From an uncultured Butyrivibrio sp. (GTDB lineage: Bacteria > Bacillota > Clostridia > Lachnospirales > Lachnospiraceae), in contig CAMNOS010000012.1 in assembly GCA_946546925.1 (NCBI GenBank), positions 1 to 36,791 of the forward strand: DNA of 36,791 nucleotides. Reading direction: 5' to 3'. Shown here piece by piece: positions 15,412 to 23,372 of this stretch. Below the pieces are notes generated by a model. It was not told where the DNA came from. It made no database searches and saw only the letters and a program-made list of their open reading frames with translations. Within the stretch, counting starts at the first letter, position 1. Each line of letters opens with the position of its first letter. The position numbers were made by a program, and so were the translations under genes.

Positions 15412-17508
15412 TTAATAGCCGCGTCTCATCTTCTCGTTTCGCATCTGCCTCTCAAGCTTATTAAGTACCTGATTGCTGATGCTGTTCATTCTGCTCTGAA
15501 CTCCGTTCTCAACCAGCTGCTCCACATCTCTTGCGGAAAGATGTCTGACCTGTGTGTCGTTTGTGCGGACCTCCGTCTGATGTGTCACGTGGTTCTCTGT
15601 CACCACCTGGGTGTCTACGTCTTTTTTGATCTGCTTCTGGATATTGGTCTCCATCATGCTCAGTTGCTCATTGAGTTCCTCCGAAGTGAGCGTCTCATTG
15701 ACCCTGTGCACGGTTTCCACCGGACCCTTCCGGGCTTTTACGCTGCCCCGGCTCTTTTCCTCTTTTCTTCTGGCCTCTCTGACCTTTTTGAGGAATTCCT
15801 CCGTATCGGCATCCCTCTTTTTGGCAGAAGCTCCCTGGGCCTCTCCGGGTTGTTCCGTCCCGGAAATATCGTATATCAGCTCATCCAGCTGCGTATTTCT
15901 GAGCAGGTTGTTGTTTATTACACTTAAGTCACCCTCGAAATACTTCTGAAGAAGGTTGTGGACTTCCTGCGACTGCTGCGGCAGGACCTCCCTGAGCTCT
16001 GTGATTATCTCATCCCTTCTTTTGGCCTTCTTTTCACTGTCCTCGTCAAGTCTGTCAAGGAGCTGACCTGCCTCGGAATCATATATGAGCTCGCCCACAT
16101 CGGCTCTTCTCATAATATTGTTGACCACATCAGTGTTGCCCTGATAGTACTGCTCCAGAATCTGGTATATTCTGAGGGACTCATCCGGGATTATTCCCTT
16201 TAGTTCGGTGAGTATCTCACTCTCTTTCTTAACCGCCTTCTCCCCCCTCTCAGAGAGCTCCTCCATGAGCTTTTGGGGATTGGTGAGTGCAAGGGTTGCA
16301 TCCTTTCTCGTTTTGGCCATCCTGTCAGGCTGCTTTGCAGCAGGAGTCTTCTTCCTTATCTTCTCGAGTGTCCTTACATACTCCCTGCGCCTTTTCTCAT
16401 TCTGGATGTTTATTGCATTTACTGTCTCGGTGAGTCTTTGTATCTCCTCCTCACTCATCTCCCCATCGGGCTTAGACTCCAAAAGCTCGATCTCGCTCTT
16501 TGTGAGGGCGTTGTTCTCTGTATAGAAGTTCTCTGCGTTGTTCTCCTCTGTGAAGTACATCTCCTGCGGTCCGCCTATGAGGCGAAGGAAGGTCTGGTCA
16601 GAGGATTTGAAAAAAGTATCCTCAAAGCTGTAAAATGTATCGTTGTTGTTATAGAACCTGTCAAAGCCCGTGTGGTAGATGTTCTTTACCATGTCCATAA
16701 GGACTGCTGCCGTCAGCTCATTTTTGACAGTGCTTGTGAGGTTCTCCTGATTCTCAATTGTCTCCTCGTAGGTGTTGCCGTTTAAAAACACCAGGTTTTC
16801 TTCTCCTACACCGGCTCTCTGTCTTAAGACTGAAAGAAGAATATGCTGGGCTGTATAGCTCTGGTTGGCTATGGAGAATTCCCTTGCATCTATCTCATTG
16901 TCAAGAGTAGTCCTGTTGAAGTTTGATACTATCTGATAGATTGCACCGGTCTTAAGCCTGTCCATCACTCTTGTGTAGAGGAAGTTCTCCCTCTCTTTTT
17001 CGATGACTTCGCTTTCGGCTTTCGAAAGCTCTTTTTCCCTGGTCTCAATGCTCTCTATGAGGTCTCTGAGTTCTCCGCCTCTCTCAAGATATAAGTTGAT
17101 GAGGGTGTTGGTGTTTCTGGTCTCCTCAGCCATCTGATAGAAGGCTTTCATGAACCGCTTCTCATCCCGTATCCCGAGCTTATAGAGTGCGTCAGTGATA
17201 AATACCCTGTCCTGATAGGTCAGGTCCATGTCGGCGGATACCACGATCCTGTTGATCACGTTGTTGAGAATGTCCACCTTATTGAGGTTGGTCTCATTTC
17301 TCTCGTTGTGAGCAAGGATGCTTGTCATCCCCTCACCTTCCTGAACGTATATCTCAGGCGGTGTGGCGGTTATGTGGAGGAGATCCTCCTCAGTGACCTG
17401 CGTCTCCATGAGGGAATAATTGCCGATTATTCTGTGGTAAAAACTCTCCGGATCCCTGATATATGTACTTTTTGCCTTAATTTCTATGGGAGCGGAAATT
17501 GTCAGCAT
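15412..17508 (-). CDS. Large coiled-coil protein of unknown function with two internal repeats
   Basis: I do not recognise a family. The product is 698 residues, almost entirely helical and highly charged, with no membrane segment and no Cys. Two copies of a roughly 53-residue unit lie at 429-481 and 498-550 (EILTELKGIIPDESLRIYQI and EIITELREVLPQQSQEVHNL are their starts; both end in ELIYD). The last 100 residues contain a Lys/Arg-rich then Gln/Asn-rich helix. The gene lies between the repeat-tailed tube gene and the CIS-tube genes. No other gene in the window looks like a tape measure, so this protein could be the tape measure or a helical scaffold that sets tail length; that is a guess from position, length and helicity. 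Start: ATG with GAGG 11 bases upstream. Confidence 0.75.
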   Translation of the reverse strand: MLTISAPIEIKAKSTYIRDPESFYHRIIGNYSLMETQVTEEDLLHITATPPEIYVQEGEGMTSILAHNERNETNLNKVDILNNVINRIVVSADMDLTYQDRVFITDALYKLGIRDEKRFMKAFYQMAEETRNTNTLINLYLERGGELRDLIESIETREKELSKAESEVIEKERENFLYTRVMDRLKTGAIYQIVSNFNRTTLDNEIDAREFSIANQSYTAQHILLSVLRQRAGVGEENLVFLNGNTYEETIENQENLTSTVKNELTAAVLMDMVKNIYHTGFDRFYNNNDTFYSFEDTFFKSSDQTFLRLIGGPQEMYFTEENNAENFYTENNALTKSEIELLESKPDGEMSEEEIQRLTETVNAINIQNEKRRREYVRTLEKIRKKTPAAKQPDRMAKTRKDATLALTNPQKLMEELSERGEKAVKKESEILTELKGIIPDESLRIYQILEQYYQGNTDVVNNIMRRADVGELIYDSEAGQLLDRLDEDSEKKAKRRDEIITELREVLPQQSQEVHNLLQKYFEGDLSVINNNLLRNTQLDELIYDISGTEQPGEAQGASAKKRDADTEEFLKKVREARRKEEKSRGSVKARKGPVETVHRVNETLTSEELNEQLSMMETNIQKQIKKDVDTQVVTENHVTHQTEVRTNDTQVRHLSARDVEQLVENGVQSRMNSISNQVLNKLERQMRNEKMRRGY
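15859..16224 (-). repeat. Two diverged protein repeats within the coiled-coil gene
   Basis: Codons for residues 429-481 (16066-16224) and 498-550 (15859-16017) encode units that align without gaps over about 53 residues, sharing E-I-x-T-E-L, P, S, Q-x-Y-x-x-G, I-N/N-N and E-L-I-Y-D. They are clearly diverged, so this is an old duplication rather than a recent DNA repeat. Confidence 0.7.
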
Positions 17509-17521
17509 CTATTTAACATCC

Positions 17522-19267
17522 TCATTTCTTAAGGTTTTCAGCCATGAGTGCCCTTCTTGTGGGCGGCCAGGTCACCGGTGTGGCAAGGGGCTTGTCAAGA
17601 GGTGAAGTCTGGGCGTACTTGGGAACAGTGGTAACGCCGTCATAGTAGCCCGGCGCTTTTGCAACCGGTTTGGCTTCGGTCTCATCATTGGCAGCCTGCT
17701 TTGCCCATCTTGGCTTTGTTGTGGTCCCGTCATAGTAGCCCGGCGCTTTTACTTCGGGTTCAATACCACTCTCGTCATTTACTGCCTGTGCAGCCCACCT
17801 GGGCGTTGTGGTATCGCCGTCGTAATATCCCGGCTCCTTTACTTCAGGTTTTTCACCGCTCTCATCATTCGGAGCCTGCTTTGCCCACTTGACATTCTCT
17901 CCGTCCTTCTTGTAATCATAAGGAGCTTTGTTCATCTGGGCATCATCGTTTCTGGTTATCCTGTCCTTTTTATCCTTCTTGTAGATAGGTGCTCCCGCAT
18001 TTTTATCAACGGTAGCCTCCTGAGCTCTCTTAAGTTTCGTCTTGTCTGTAGCAAAGTCGTAGGCACCGGCGTTGTACTGGGAGTTGTCTATTCTTGTCAC
18101 CGTCTGAACGCCGTCTTTGGTGGTCACCTTGTAGGTGGTATCTGCCTTGTCGGGACCGCTCGGACTTGCCCAGGATACCTTGTAGCCCTTGCTTCCGTCC
18201 CAGGATGGCTTGTTTATCTGAGCGTGATCGATTCTCTGTACATTTCTCTGGCCATCCGGCATCTCCTTGGTGTCGTATATCCTCTCGCCCTCGTTGGTAT
18301 CTATCGGGGACTCCTTGGCATATTTGGCCTTGGCCTTATCAGTCTTGATCTCATACGGCGCTCTGTTGTAGTCTGACTTGTCCTTTCTCGTCACAGTGGA
18401 TACGCCGTCAACAGTCTCAACATTGTAGGTCGCGTCGAGCTCATCCGGAGTGCTCTTCTTGGCCCAGGTCTCTCCATCCTTGGTTCCGTCCCAGGCGGGC
18501 TTATAGAAGCTGTAAGGACTTCCCTCCTTGACTTTCTGCCTGGTAACACCGTTTTCCGTAACCCATTCGTATACATAAGTTGCCTTGCTCTTGTCATCGT
18601 CAGGCTGAAATGCCGCATACTTGGTTGTAAGTCCCGGACCATCCTTGTCCTTCTGCTTGCCGGGTTCCCACTCCTCATCCTCCGACTTGGACTGCCAGCC
18701 GTTGGTGAGTACCACAAGCTCCCTGTAGGCTATGGTCGTGGTCTCTGTGATTATTCCTGACTTCTCGGCGTTCAATTCGCCGTATTCCTTGCTCATTACA
18801 GTACAGCCTGTAAAAGTATATACCCTCGCAGGCCAGGCGGGAGCCGAAGCTGTCAGACCCTGCCTGGATCTGTGTCTGTATACATAAAGAATAAGCGGAA
18901 GTATGAGCTCTGTGCCGTTTGCAAGTGGATCAAGAAATCTCTCTGTTCCCACATATCTCTCTATCTGGAAGGTAAAGGGCTTACTGATTGGCTTCCTCTT
19001 CATGTGTACATAATCATTGACGCCGCCTTCTCTGATGTACTCGAATTCGTTCTCCTTGGTGAATGCCCGGACAGTCTTAACAGGCAGAAAGTATATACCT
19101 TCTACCTCAAGTACGAAATTAAATGCAGTTATCGGATTATAGATGGCATCAAAATCGGTGTTGCCAAGTGCATAGGCCTCTCCGACTCCCGCGCCGCCTG
19201 TGTACTCTTTCCAGTCCGCATTTATATTATTGGTATTGTCGTTCCTTATAATATAGCTTCTGGGCAT
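17522..19267 (-). CDS. gp19-like tail tube protein with long repeat-rich C-terminal extension
   Basis: The product is 581 residues. Residues about 45-190 are a gp19-type tail tube domain: FNFVLEVEGIYFLPVKTVRA, then FTKENEFEYIREGG, KPFTFQIERYVGTERFLDPL, VYTFTGCTVMSKEYGELNAE and ITETTTIAYRELVVL. After a charged linker, residues 254-567 consist of about eight repeat units: four of about 48 residues in alternating A and B forms (starting KPAWDG, APYEIKTDK, KPSWDG, GAYDFATDK) and four of 30 residues (APYDYKK, EPGYYDG, APGYYDG, APGYYDG). Standard tube proteins are about 150-170 residues, like the second tube gene at 19926-20426. The extension is rich in W, Y, D, K and T and lacks Cys. Whether it sits inside the lumen, outside, or caps the tube is not known. 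Confidence 0.88.
   Translation of the reverse strand: MPRSYIIRNDNTNNINADWKEYTGGAGVGEAYALGNTDFDAIYNPITAFNFVLEVEGIYFLPVKTVRAFTKENEFEYIREGGVNDYVHMKRKPISKPFTFQIERYVGTERFLDPLANGTELILPLILYVYRHRSRQGLTASAPAWPARVYTFTGCTVMSKEYGELNAEKSGIITETTTIAYRELVVLTNGWQSKSEDEEWEPGKQKDKDGPGLTTKYAAFQPDDDKSKATYVYEWVTENGVTRQKVKEGSPYSFYKPAWDGTKDGETWAKKSTPDELDATYNVETVDGVSTVTRKDKSDYNRAPYEIKTDKAKAKYAKESPIDTNEGERIYDTKEMPDGQRNVQRIDHAQINKPSWDGSKGYKVSWASPSGPDKADTTYKVTTKDGVQTVTRIDNSQYNAGAYDFATDKTKLKRAQEATVDKNAGAPIYKKDKKDRITRNDDAQMNKAPYDYKKDGENVKWAKQAPNDESGEKPEVKEPGYYDGDTTTPRWAAQAVNDESGIEPEVKAPGYYDGTTTKPRWAKQAANDETEAKPVAKAPGYYDGVTTVPKYAQTSPLDKPLATPVTWPPTRRALMAENLKK
17567..18508 (-). repeat. Coding repeat array in the tube-protein extension
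   Basis: The DNA encodes about eight related protein units. The last units keep nucleotide identity (a 20-base stretch with catagtagcccggcgctttt occurs on the + strand near 17641 and near 17731), which suggests recent duplication, while the 48-residue units are more diverged. All changes are in frame. Confidence 0.75.
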
Positions 19268-19272
19268 CTAGC

Positions 19273-19440
19273 TCACCTCGTTGGCTTCATATCAAAAATG
19301 CTCTTTTCCTTGCTCTTCTTGGAGGGATTAAGACTCTTGTTGATACTGGATATCTCGCTGCACCATCTGCGCCTTTCGGCGTGCTCTAGGGCCATTACTT
19401 CGTCCTGTCCCCAGTGGAAGTAGTAGGAGATAAAAGACAT
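19273..19440 (-). CDS. Small DUF6760-like protein, likely expressed by -1 frameshift from the chaperone gene
   Basis: The frame from the stop at 19275-19273 is open upstream to 19509 without any ATG, GTG or TTG before the ATG at 19440. The segment from 19473 to 19273 reads RLYPKDDLYREM, then SFISYYFHWGQDEVMALEHA, then ERRRWCSEISSIN. The FHW...EVMALEH...RRRW core resembles the small DUF6760 family found in eCIS loci near tube genes. Because family-like residues (RLYPKDDLYREM) lie upstream of the first ATG, translation from 19440 (55 aa) would lose them. The only ways to include them are a CTG at 19476 or a -1 frameshift in the upstream gene at 19494-19488. The coordinates given are the ATG-only version. 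It is probably a tail-assembly chaperone part. Confidence 0.75.
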   Translation of the reverse strand: MSFISYYFHWGQDEVMALEHAERRRWCSEISSINKSLNPSKKSKEKSIFDMKPTR

Positions 19441-19472
19441 CTCCCTGTAGAGATCATCCTTGGGATAGAGCC

Positions 19473-19835
19473 TCAGCCCTCCTGTGTAAAATTTATCGGC
19501 ACCTCAAAGGACCTTCCGCAGTCAGGGCAGACGCACTGCATTACGGGTGGCTCCACGTCGTTGATCCTCTGGTACATGTCCTGCAGAAATGCAAGATCGG
19601 CAGTAAAGAGCTGCTCTATCGTGGTCGCCGTAACGGCATCCATTCCTTCAAGCTCTGTCACTACCTTACTGAGGATAACTATTGTCAGATATGAGGGATT
19701 TGCAAGGACTCTCGGATCCCTTGTCGCCGAGATCTCATCGCCCGCAGTCGCAAGCCTCATCCTGCCTCTTTTGTGCACATTACCTGCCCCATCGATATAC
19801 CCCTTTGGAAGAGTAAAATCATAAATCGTTTCCAT
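19473..19835 (-). CDS. Tail-assembly-chaperone-like protein with C-terminal zinc-type cysteines
   Basis: The product is 120 residues from an ATG with AGGAGG upstream. It begins ETIYDFTLPKGYIDGAGNVH, KRGRMRLATAGDEI, and continues with a helical core; it resembles the short proteins encoded next to tail tube genes that act as tail assembly chaperones (phage P2 E/Mu gp41-type). The C-terminus has CVCPDC, a possible zinc site. The frame ends at 19473, while the -1 frame stays open for 72 codons and encodes a DUF6760-like protein. A slippery heptamer, A AAT TTT, occurs in the correct phase at 19494-19488. The frameshifted product would be 187 residues. The gene lies between the two tube genes, as expected for the chaperone. 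Confidence 0.8.
   Translation of the reverse strand: METIYDFTLPKGYIDGAGNVHKRGRMRLATAGDEISATRDPRVLANPSYLTIVILSKVVTELEGMDAVTATTIEQLFTADLAFLQDMYQRINDVEPPVMQCVCPDCGRSFEVPINFTQEG
19488..19494 (-). promoter_or_regulatory. Probable -1 programmed ribosomal frameshift site
   Basis: On the minus strand the bases at 19494-19488 are A AAT TTT in zero-frame phase (ATA AAT TTT ACA), which fits the X XXY YYZ slippery rule. A slip by one base backwards would continue as TAC ACA GGA GGG CTG AGG into the DUF6760-like frame. The zero-frame TGA follows four codons later. Only a weak hairpin (ATCC-CAA-GGAT) is visible downstream, and a GGAGG lies between. Phage P2, lambda and other tail chaperone pairs use the same arrangement. 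Confidence 0.65.
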
Positions 19836-19878
19836 ACAATCCTCCTGTTAAGATCCCTTATTTATTTGCTTTATGGGA

Positions 19879-19899
19879 CGCAGGAGACATGCTCCTGCG
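19879..19899 (-). other. Perfect 8-bp hairpin after the tube gene
   Basis: The arms CGCAGGAG and CTCCTGCG (19879-19886 and 19892-19899) are separated by five bases. It lies in a 90-base gap, the largest inside the operon, between the tube gene and the chaperone gene. No run of T follows in the minus-strand direction, so it is not a standard intrinsic terminator; it may stabilise or process the tube and sheath mRNA, or reduce read-through, and so raise tube and sheath levels. Confidence 0.6.
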
Positions 19900-19925
19900 C
19901 CTTTAAAACAAGTAAATACTTTAGT

Positions 19926-20426
19926 TTAGTTAGGAATTACAAGCTCCTCGTATGCTATCTCAACAGACTCAATAGCAACATCACTGTTCTTGGCATCCAT
20001 ATCAGGTGCTGTGTACTTTGTTACCCAGGCATTGGTCAGTGTCCACTGCCTTGCACCCTGTGAAGATGTAACCACAGATGTGGGTGCGCCGGAATTGATA
20101 TCGATGAGCTCGATAGTTACATTCTGACGAGGGATCTGTCCACGCATCTCGCTGACACACTCCATAACCCATGTCTTGAAGGGGCTGGATACGATGTACC
20201 CCATCTTCAATGTAACATTTCCGTGCTTTACAAGTCCGGGGATCTTAACCGGTGCAAGAGATCCGGAATTGCCCTGACGGAACTCGATAACATCAACAGT
20301 TGCCTCTATGCCCGTAACCTCTGAAAACGCTGCAGTACCTGCAATGGAATCCACGGTTACGAGGAAATTCATTTTTGTTAACGGATAGGCTGAACCTTTA
20401 CCGTTATCATATGCTCCAGTAGCCAT
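19926..20426 (-). CDS. Tail tube protein, gp19-like (Afp1/Afp5-like)
   Basis: The product is 166 residues from an ATG with AAAGGAG upstream. The typical tube signature is clear: AYPLTKMNFLVTVDSIAGTA, then FSEVTGIEATVDVIEFRQGN, LVKHGNVTLKMGYI, FKTWVMECV, and a C-terminal WVTKYTAPDMDAKNSDVAIE, SVEIAYEELVIPN. This is the standard length for a tube subunit. It follows the sheath gene by 23 bases and would form the main inner tube of the contractile system. It is the short counterpart of the extended tube protein encoded four genes further on. Confidence 0.95.
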   Translation of the reverse strand: MATGAYDNGKGSAYPLTKMNFLVTVDSIAGTAAFSEVTGIEATVDVIEFRQGNSGSLAPVKIPGLVKHGNVTLKMGYIVSSPFKTWVMECVSEMRGQIPRQNVTIELIDINSGAPTSVVTSSQGARQWTLTNAWVTKYTAPDMDAKNSDVAIESVEIAYEELVIPN

Positions 20427-20449
20427 ACTCTATGACTCCTTTCTGTTTA

Positions 20450-22153
20450 TTATTCTTCTGATCCTTCGCCGCCAGCCTCAGAGGTATGCTGTGTTACTCT
20501 GAAGATTACGAACTCTGCAGGACGGGATGGTGCAATACCGATGTTGCAGATAAGTCTGCCATTCATGATGTCGTCTCTTGTCATTGTGGAAGGTCCGATC
20601 TCTACGAAATAGCTCTCTGCTGCAGAATCGCCTGCGAGCATTCCGTTTCTCCAAAGTCCGTCAAGGAAGTTGGAAATTGTGAGATTAACTCTCTGCCAGA
20701 GAGTAGGATCATTGGGCTCGAATACAACCCAGTTGGTGTTGGCCTTGATACTCTCCTCAACAAAGATGAAGAGCCTTCTGACATTGACATACTTAAATGC
20801 GCTGTTGCTGGAAGCTGTTCTTGCGCCCCAGATGCGGATACCCTGTCCGGGAAGTGTCCTGATGAGGTTGATTCCCTCGGGATTGAGGATATCCTGCTCG
20901 TCCTTGGTATAGTTAACAGAAAGTCCGGTACAGAATACAACTTCATTGGCAGGTGCCTTGTGTACACCGCGGTCAATATCTGTTCTGGAGTAAACACCCA
21001 TTACTGCTCCTGAAGGAGGAACAAAATCAGCCTTGTTGGAGGATCTGTCGAATACCTGGATCCATGGATGATACATAGCACAGTATGTGGAATCAACCAT
21101 CTGTCTGTATCCGATAAGATCAGCTGTCTTATACATCTCCTTAGGCATATCAAGTACTGCAAAGCGGCTTCTGAGTCTCTCGCAGTGAGCTACGAGAGCA
21201 ACTACTGCCTCGGGAATTGTGATTCCCGGCATAGCCATCATGCTGACTGTGTTGTTCTCCATGAATGCCTGAAGACCTGTTCTCTTTCCGGGGCCGTTGT
21301 CCTCACCGATATAGGTGGAGGCATCAACCTTGGAAACCGATCCGTCTGTTCCGCCGTCAAGGAAGAACACGCCGTCTGTCACATCATCACCAAGGATATC
21401 TGCCACAGGGTTTCCTGCGGTCTTCTGCTGAGCAACGTCAACCTTGATGATATCGCTGCCTGCAAGTCTTGAGCCGATGTATCTTGGTGACTGGGTGTTG
21501 AATGAGAGCTCTGTGTAGTTCTCAACGTCATCGCCGAAGCGAACTGACATGTCTACAGTCACAAGATAAAGGAGAGCCTTGGGAATGATATCAGCATCAA
21601 CTGCTGAATCGGGAAGATCATCCTCAAAGGTAACAGTCCTATCAAAGATTGTCTTGATCCTGGTGTAAGTTCCTTCAAACTCAACAAGATCTCCCTCTCT
21701 GAATCCATCAAGAGTCTTTGCTGTAAATCCTGCATCTGTCTTCTCAACAAGCTGTAACTTACGCTTCTTGTTGGTTGAGAGCATAATCTGGATCTTGTTT
21801 CCCCATGTTCCGGGGCTTGATGCTGTTACGGATAAAAGTCCTTTTTTTGCTGTCGCAGGCTTTGCATCTCTTGGAGCAACACGCATTACGTAGCATCTTG
21901 TTCCTCCGTTGTCAAAGAACTGCTCAACGCTGTTAGCCAGGTAGCGGTACTCGCCATAGCCAAACTCTGAGAGGAAGCCGCCAAACTGCTGCTTGAAGCT
22001 TCTCATGCTGGTTACAAGAAGGGGTGCGCCCTCAAGGGGACCTTTCTCTGCCAGTCCGATAAAGCCTGCTGTACTTGTACCTACGCCTTCGATACTCCGT
22101 GGAGAGTTATCATATTCTTCAACGTATACGCCTGGTGATAAATACTCTGCCAT
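20450..22153 (-). CDS. Contractile tail sheath protein
   Basis: The product is 567 residues. The start AEYLSPGVYVEEYDNSPRSI followed by GTSTAGFIGLAEKGP is the usual sheath N-terminus, and the C-terminal sheath core shows VVFEPNDPTLWQRVNLTISN, FLDGLWRNGMLAG, then SRPAEFVIFRVTQ. The middle region (residues about 110-250) is an extra surface domain. Only one sheath gene is found in the window, unlike Afp, which has three. The ATG has AGAGGTAAAG upstream. The protein should polymerise around the tube and contract to drive it. Confidence 0.97.
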   Translation of the reverse strand: MAEYLSPGVYVEEYDNSPRSIEGVGTSTAGFIGLAEKGPLEGAPLLVTSMRSFKQQFGGFLSEFGYGEYRYLANSVEQFFDNGGTRCYVMRVAPRDAKPATAKKGLLSVTASSPGTWGNKIQIMLSTNKKRKLQLVEKTDAGFTAKTLDGFREGDLVEFEGTYTRIKTIFDRTVTFEDDLPDSAVDADIIPKALLYLVTVDMSVRFGDDVENYTELSFNTQSPRYIGSRLAGSDIIKVDVAQQKTAGNPVADILGDDVTDGVFFLDGGTDGSVSKVDASTYIGEDNGPGKRTGLQAFMENNTVSMMAMPGITIPEAVVALVAHCERLRSRFAVLDMPKEMYKTADLIGYRQMVDSTYCAMYHPWIQVFDRSSNKADFVPPSGAVMGVYSRTDIDRGVHKAPANEVVFCTGLSVNYTKDEQDILNPEGINLIRTLPGQGIRIWGARTASSNSAFKYVNVRRLFIFVEESIKANTNWVVFEPNDPTLWQRVNLTISNFLDGLWRNGMLAGDSAAESYFVEIGPSTMTRDDIMNGRLICNIGIAPSRPAEFVIFRVTQHTSEAGGEGSEE

Positions 22154-22177
22154 ATACTTTACCTCTTTTCTTTGATT

Positions 22178-22567
22178 TTACTGTGCTGTTGCCTTGACCT
22201 GTCCGGGATTGGTAATTGATATCTGTCCCGCGTATGCGCAGACCAGTTTGCAATCATTTGTAAGACAGGGTTTGCCGCCGATAAGAACCTTTGGTTTTGT
22301 CGGTATCCAGGTACCTGCAGGAGCCGGGATACAGGGCTGTGGAGTAAGAACTCCAAGTGCCGCTGCGGTAGCTGCCGCAACCTGGGGATTGGCCAGTGAC
22401 GTGCACATTCCGAATGGTCCTACATTGGCAAGACTCTGAGAATCCTGAATGGATCCGCAGGGCTTACCGCCTGCGAGAACCTTGGCCTGGCTGGTAACCT
22501 TAATCGGTGCCGGCGCAGTTCCCATTGTACACACTGCCGTTCCTGTCGCTGTTACAAGATTACTCAT
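22178..22567 (-). CDS. PAAR-like spike tip protein (DUF4280-type)
   Basis: The product is 129 residues, rich in Gly, Ala and Pro, with eight Cys. Two similar halves are visible: ATGTAVCTMGTAPAPIKVTS with AKVLAGGKPCGSIQD, and later TKPKVLIGGKPCLTND with CKLVCAYAGQISI. This duplicated G-G-K-P-C pattern is that of PAAR-like/DUF4280 proteins which sharpen the spike tip and can carry effectors. No C-terminal toxin domain follows. The start overlaps the stop of the preceding gene by eight bases (ATGAGTAA), so the two are translationally coupled. Confidence 0.87.
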   Translation of the reverse strand: MSNLVTATGTAVCTMGTAPAPIKVTSQAKVLAGGKPCGSIQDSQSLANVGPFGMCTSLANPQVAAATAAALGVLTPQPCIPAPAGTWIPTKPKVLIGGKPCLTNDCKLVCAYAGQISITNPGQVKATAQ

Positions 22568-23369
22568 CCTTACTTTCTTCCTTTCCGGTCTCTGGCTCTT
22601 GTTTTACTGCATCCTTTAAAAGATCGATCTCTCCTTTCTCCTCAGAAAAATCAATTTTTCTGAAGTATTCGTCCTCACCCGCTTTGAAATGAAGCAGATA
22701 AGGTAACAATGAGGAGTCGTCTCTGACCTTAAGGACAAACTGCCCATCCGGGCCTGCCCTTCCGTAAACGATACGGAAGATCTTGTCATTGAGCTTGTGC
22801 TCTTTTTCAAGAGGCTCCTTTAAAATGACACTTAGTGGTGCATTCTGCTGTCTGACTTCAAAGACATCGTAGCGCTCACATGTCTCAGAGGCCACTGCAT
22901 AGCTGATAGCATCCAGCATGCATCCACCGCCCGCGCGCACAGGCAAAAGATTCATTGTACAGGTTCCTTTTTTCTCCTGCGCACTTTGGAATAGGGCTAT
23001 CGGGCTGTTCAGATTAACAGCTTCGATATATTCGAGCTTTGAAAGGGTTCCGTAAACTTTCAGTACCGTTCCTCCCAATCGGTTTTTCTCTGACGGCATC
23101 AGGAAAATATCGATCATGGGAAGCCTTGGATCCAGCGCATCAAAATCAACTTCGAGGTCATATGGGTCATATCCGTAAGCATTTATCTGCATGGGAAACT
23201 CTTCCCTGCTTGTGTTTACGAAGACGTAAAGCCCATTTCCTTTTCTGATGGGATGTAAGAATCTTCCATCCTTCAGAAACCTGACGTCGTTTTCAGCAAG
23301 TTCTCTTCCTGTGGTAGTATCCACAAGTCTTACTGCAAGTGATAACTTCGCTGTAATCACTACTGTCAC
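22560..23369 (-). CDS. Unrecognised protein with N-terminal beta-sandwich-like domain
   Basis: I do not recognise a family. The product is 269 residues with a GTG start (GTG ACA GTA GTG) three bases after the upstream stop; the GGGGG in the upstream gene lies about 13 bases before it. The N-terminal 95 residues look like a carboxypeptidase-regulatory/transthyretin-type beta sandwich (LSLAVRLVDTTTGRELAEND, then NGLYVFVNTSREEFPMQINA, YGYDPYDLEV). A second beta-rich half ends in an acidic helical tail. No signal peptide or membrane segment is present. It lies between the terminator-like gene and the PAAR-like gene, whose start it overlaps, so it may assist loading of the spike tip or bind an effector; this is inference. 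Confidence 0.75.
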   Translation of the reverse strand: MTVVITAKLSLAVRLVDTTTGRELAENDVRFLKDGRFLHPIRKGNGLYVFVNTSREEFPMQINAYGYDPYDLEVDFDALDPRLPMIDIFLMPSEKNRLGGTVLKVYGTLSKLEYIEAVNLNSPIALFQSAQEKKGTCTMNLLPVRAGGGCMLDAISYAVASETCERYDVFEVRQQNAPLSVILKEPLEKEHKLNDKIFRIVYGRAGPDGQFVLKVRDDSSLLPYLLHFKAGEDEYFRKIDFSEEKGEIDLLKDAVKQEPETGKEESKDE

Positions 23370-23372
23370 TTT

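Noticed and set aside
19879-19925. Intrinsic terminator after the tube gene
   Set aside because: The stem is perfect but the following minus-strand bases are TCCCATAAAG without a T run, so it is reported only as a hairpin.
20486-21013. 175-codon plus-strand open frame opposite the sheath gene
   Set aside because: Antisense to the well-supported sheath gene, Cys-rich without order, no ribosome binding site of note.
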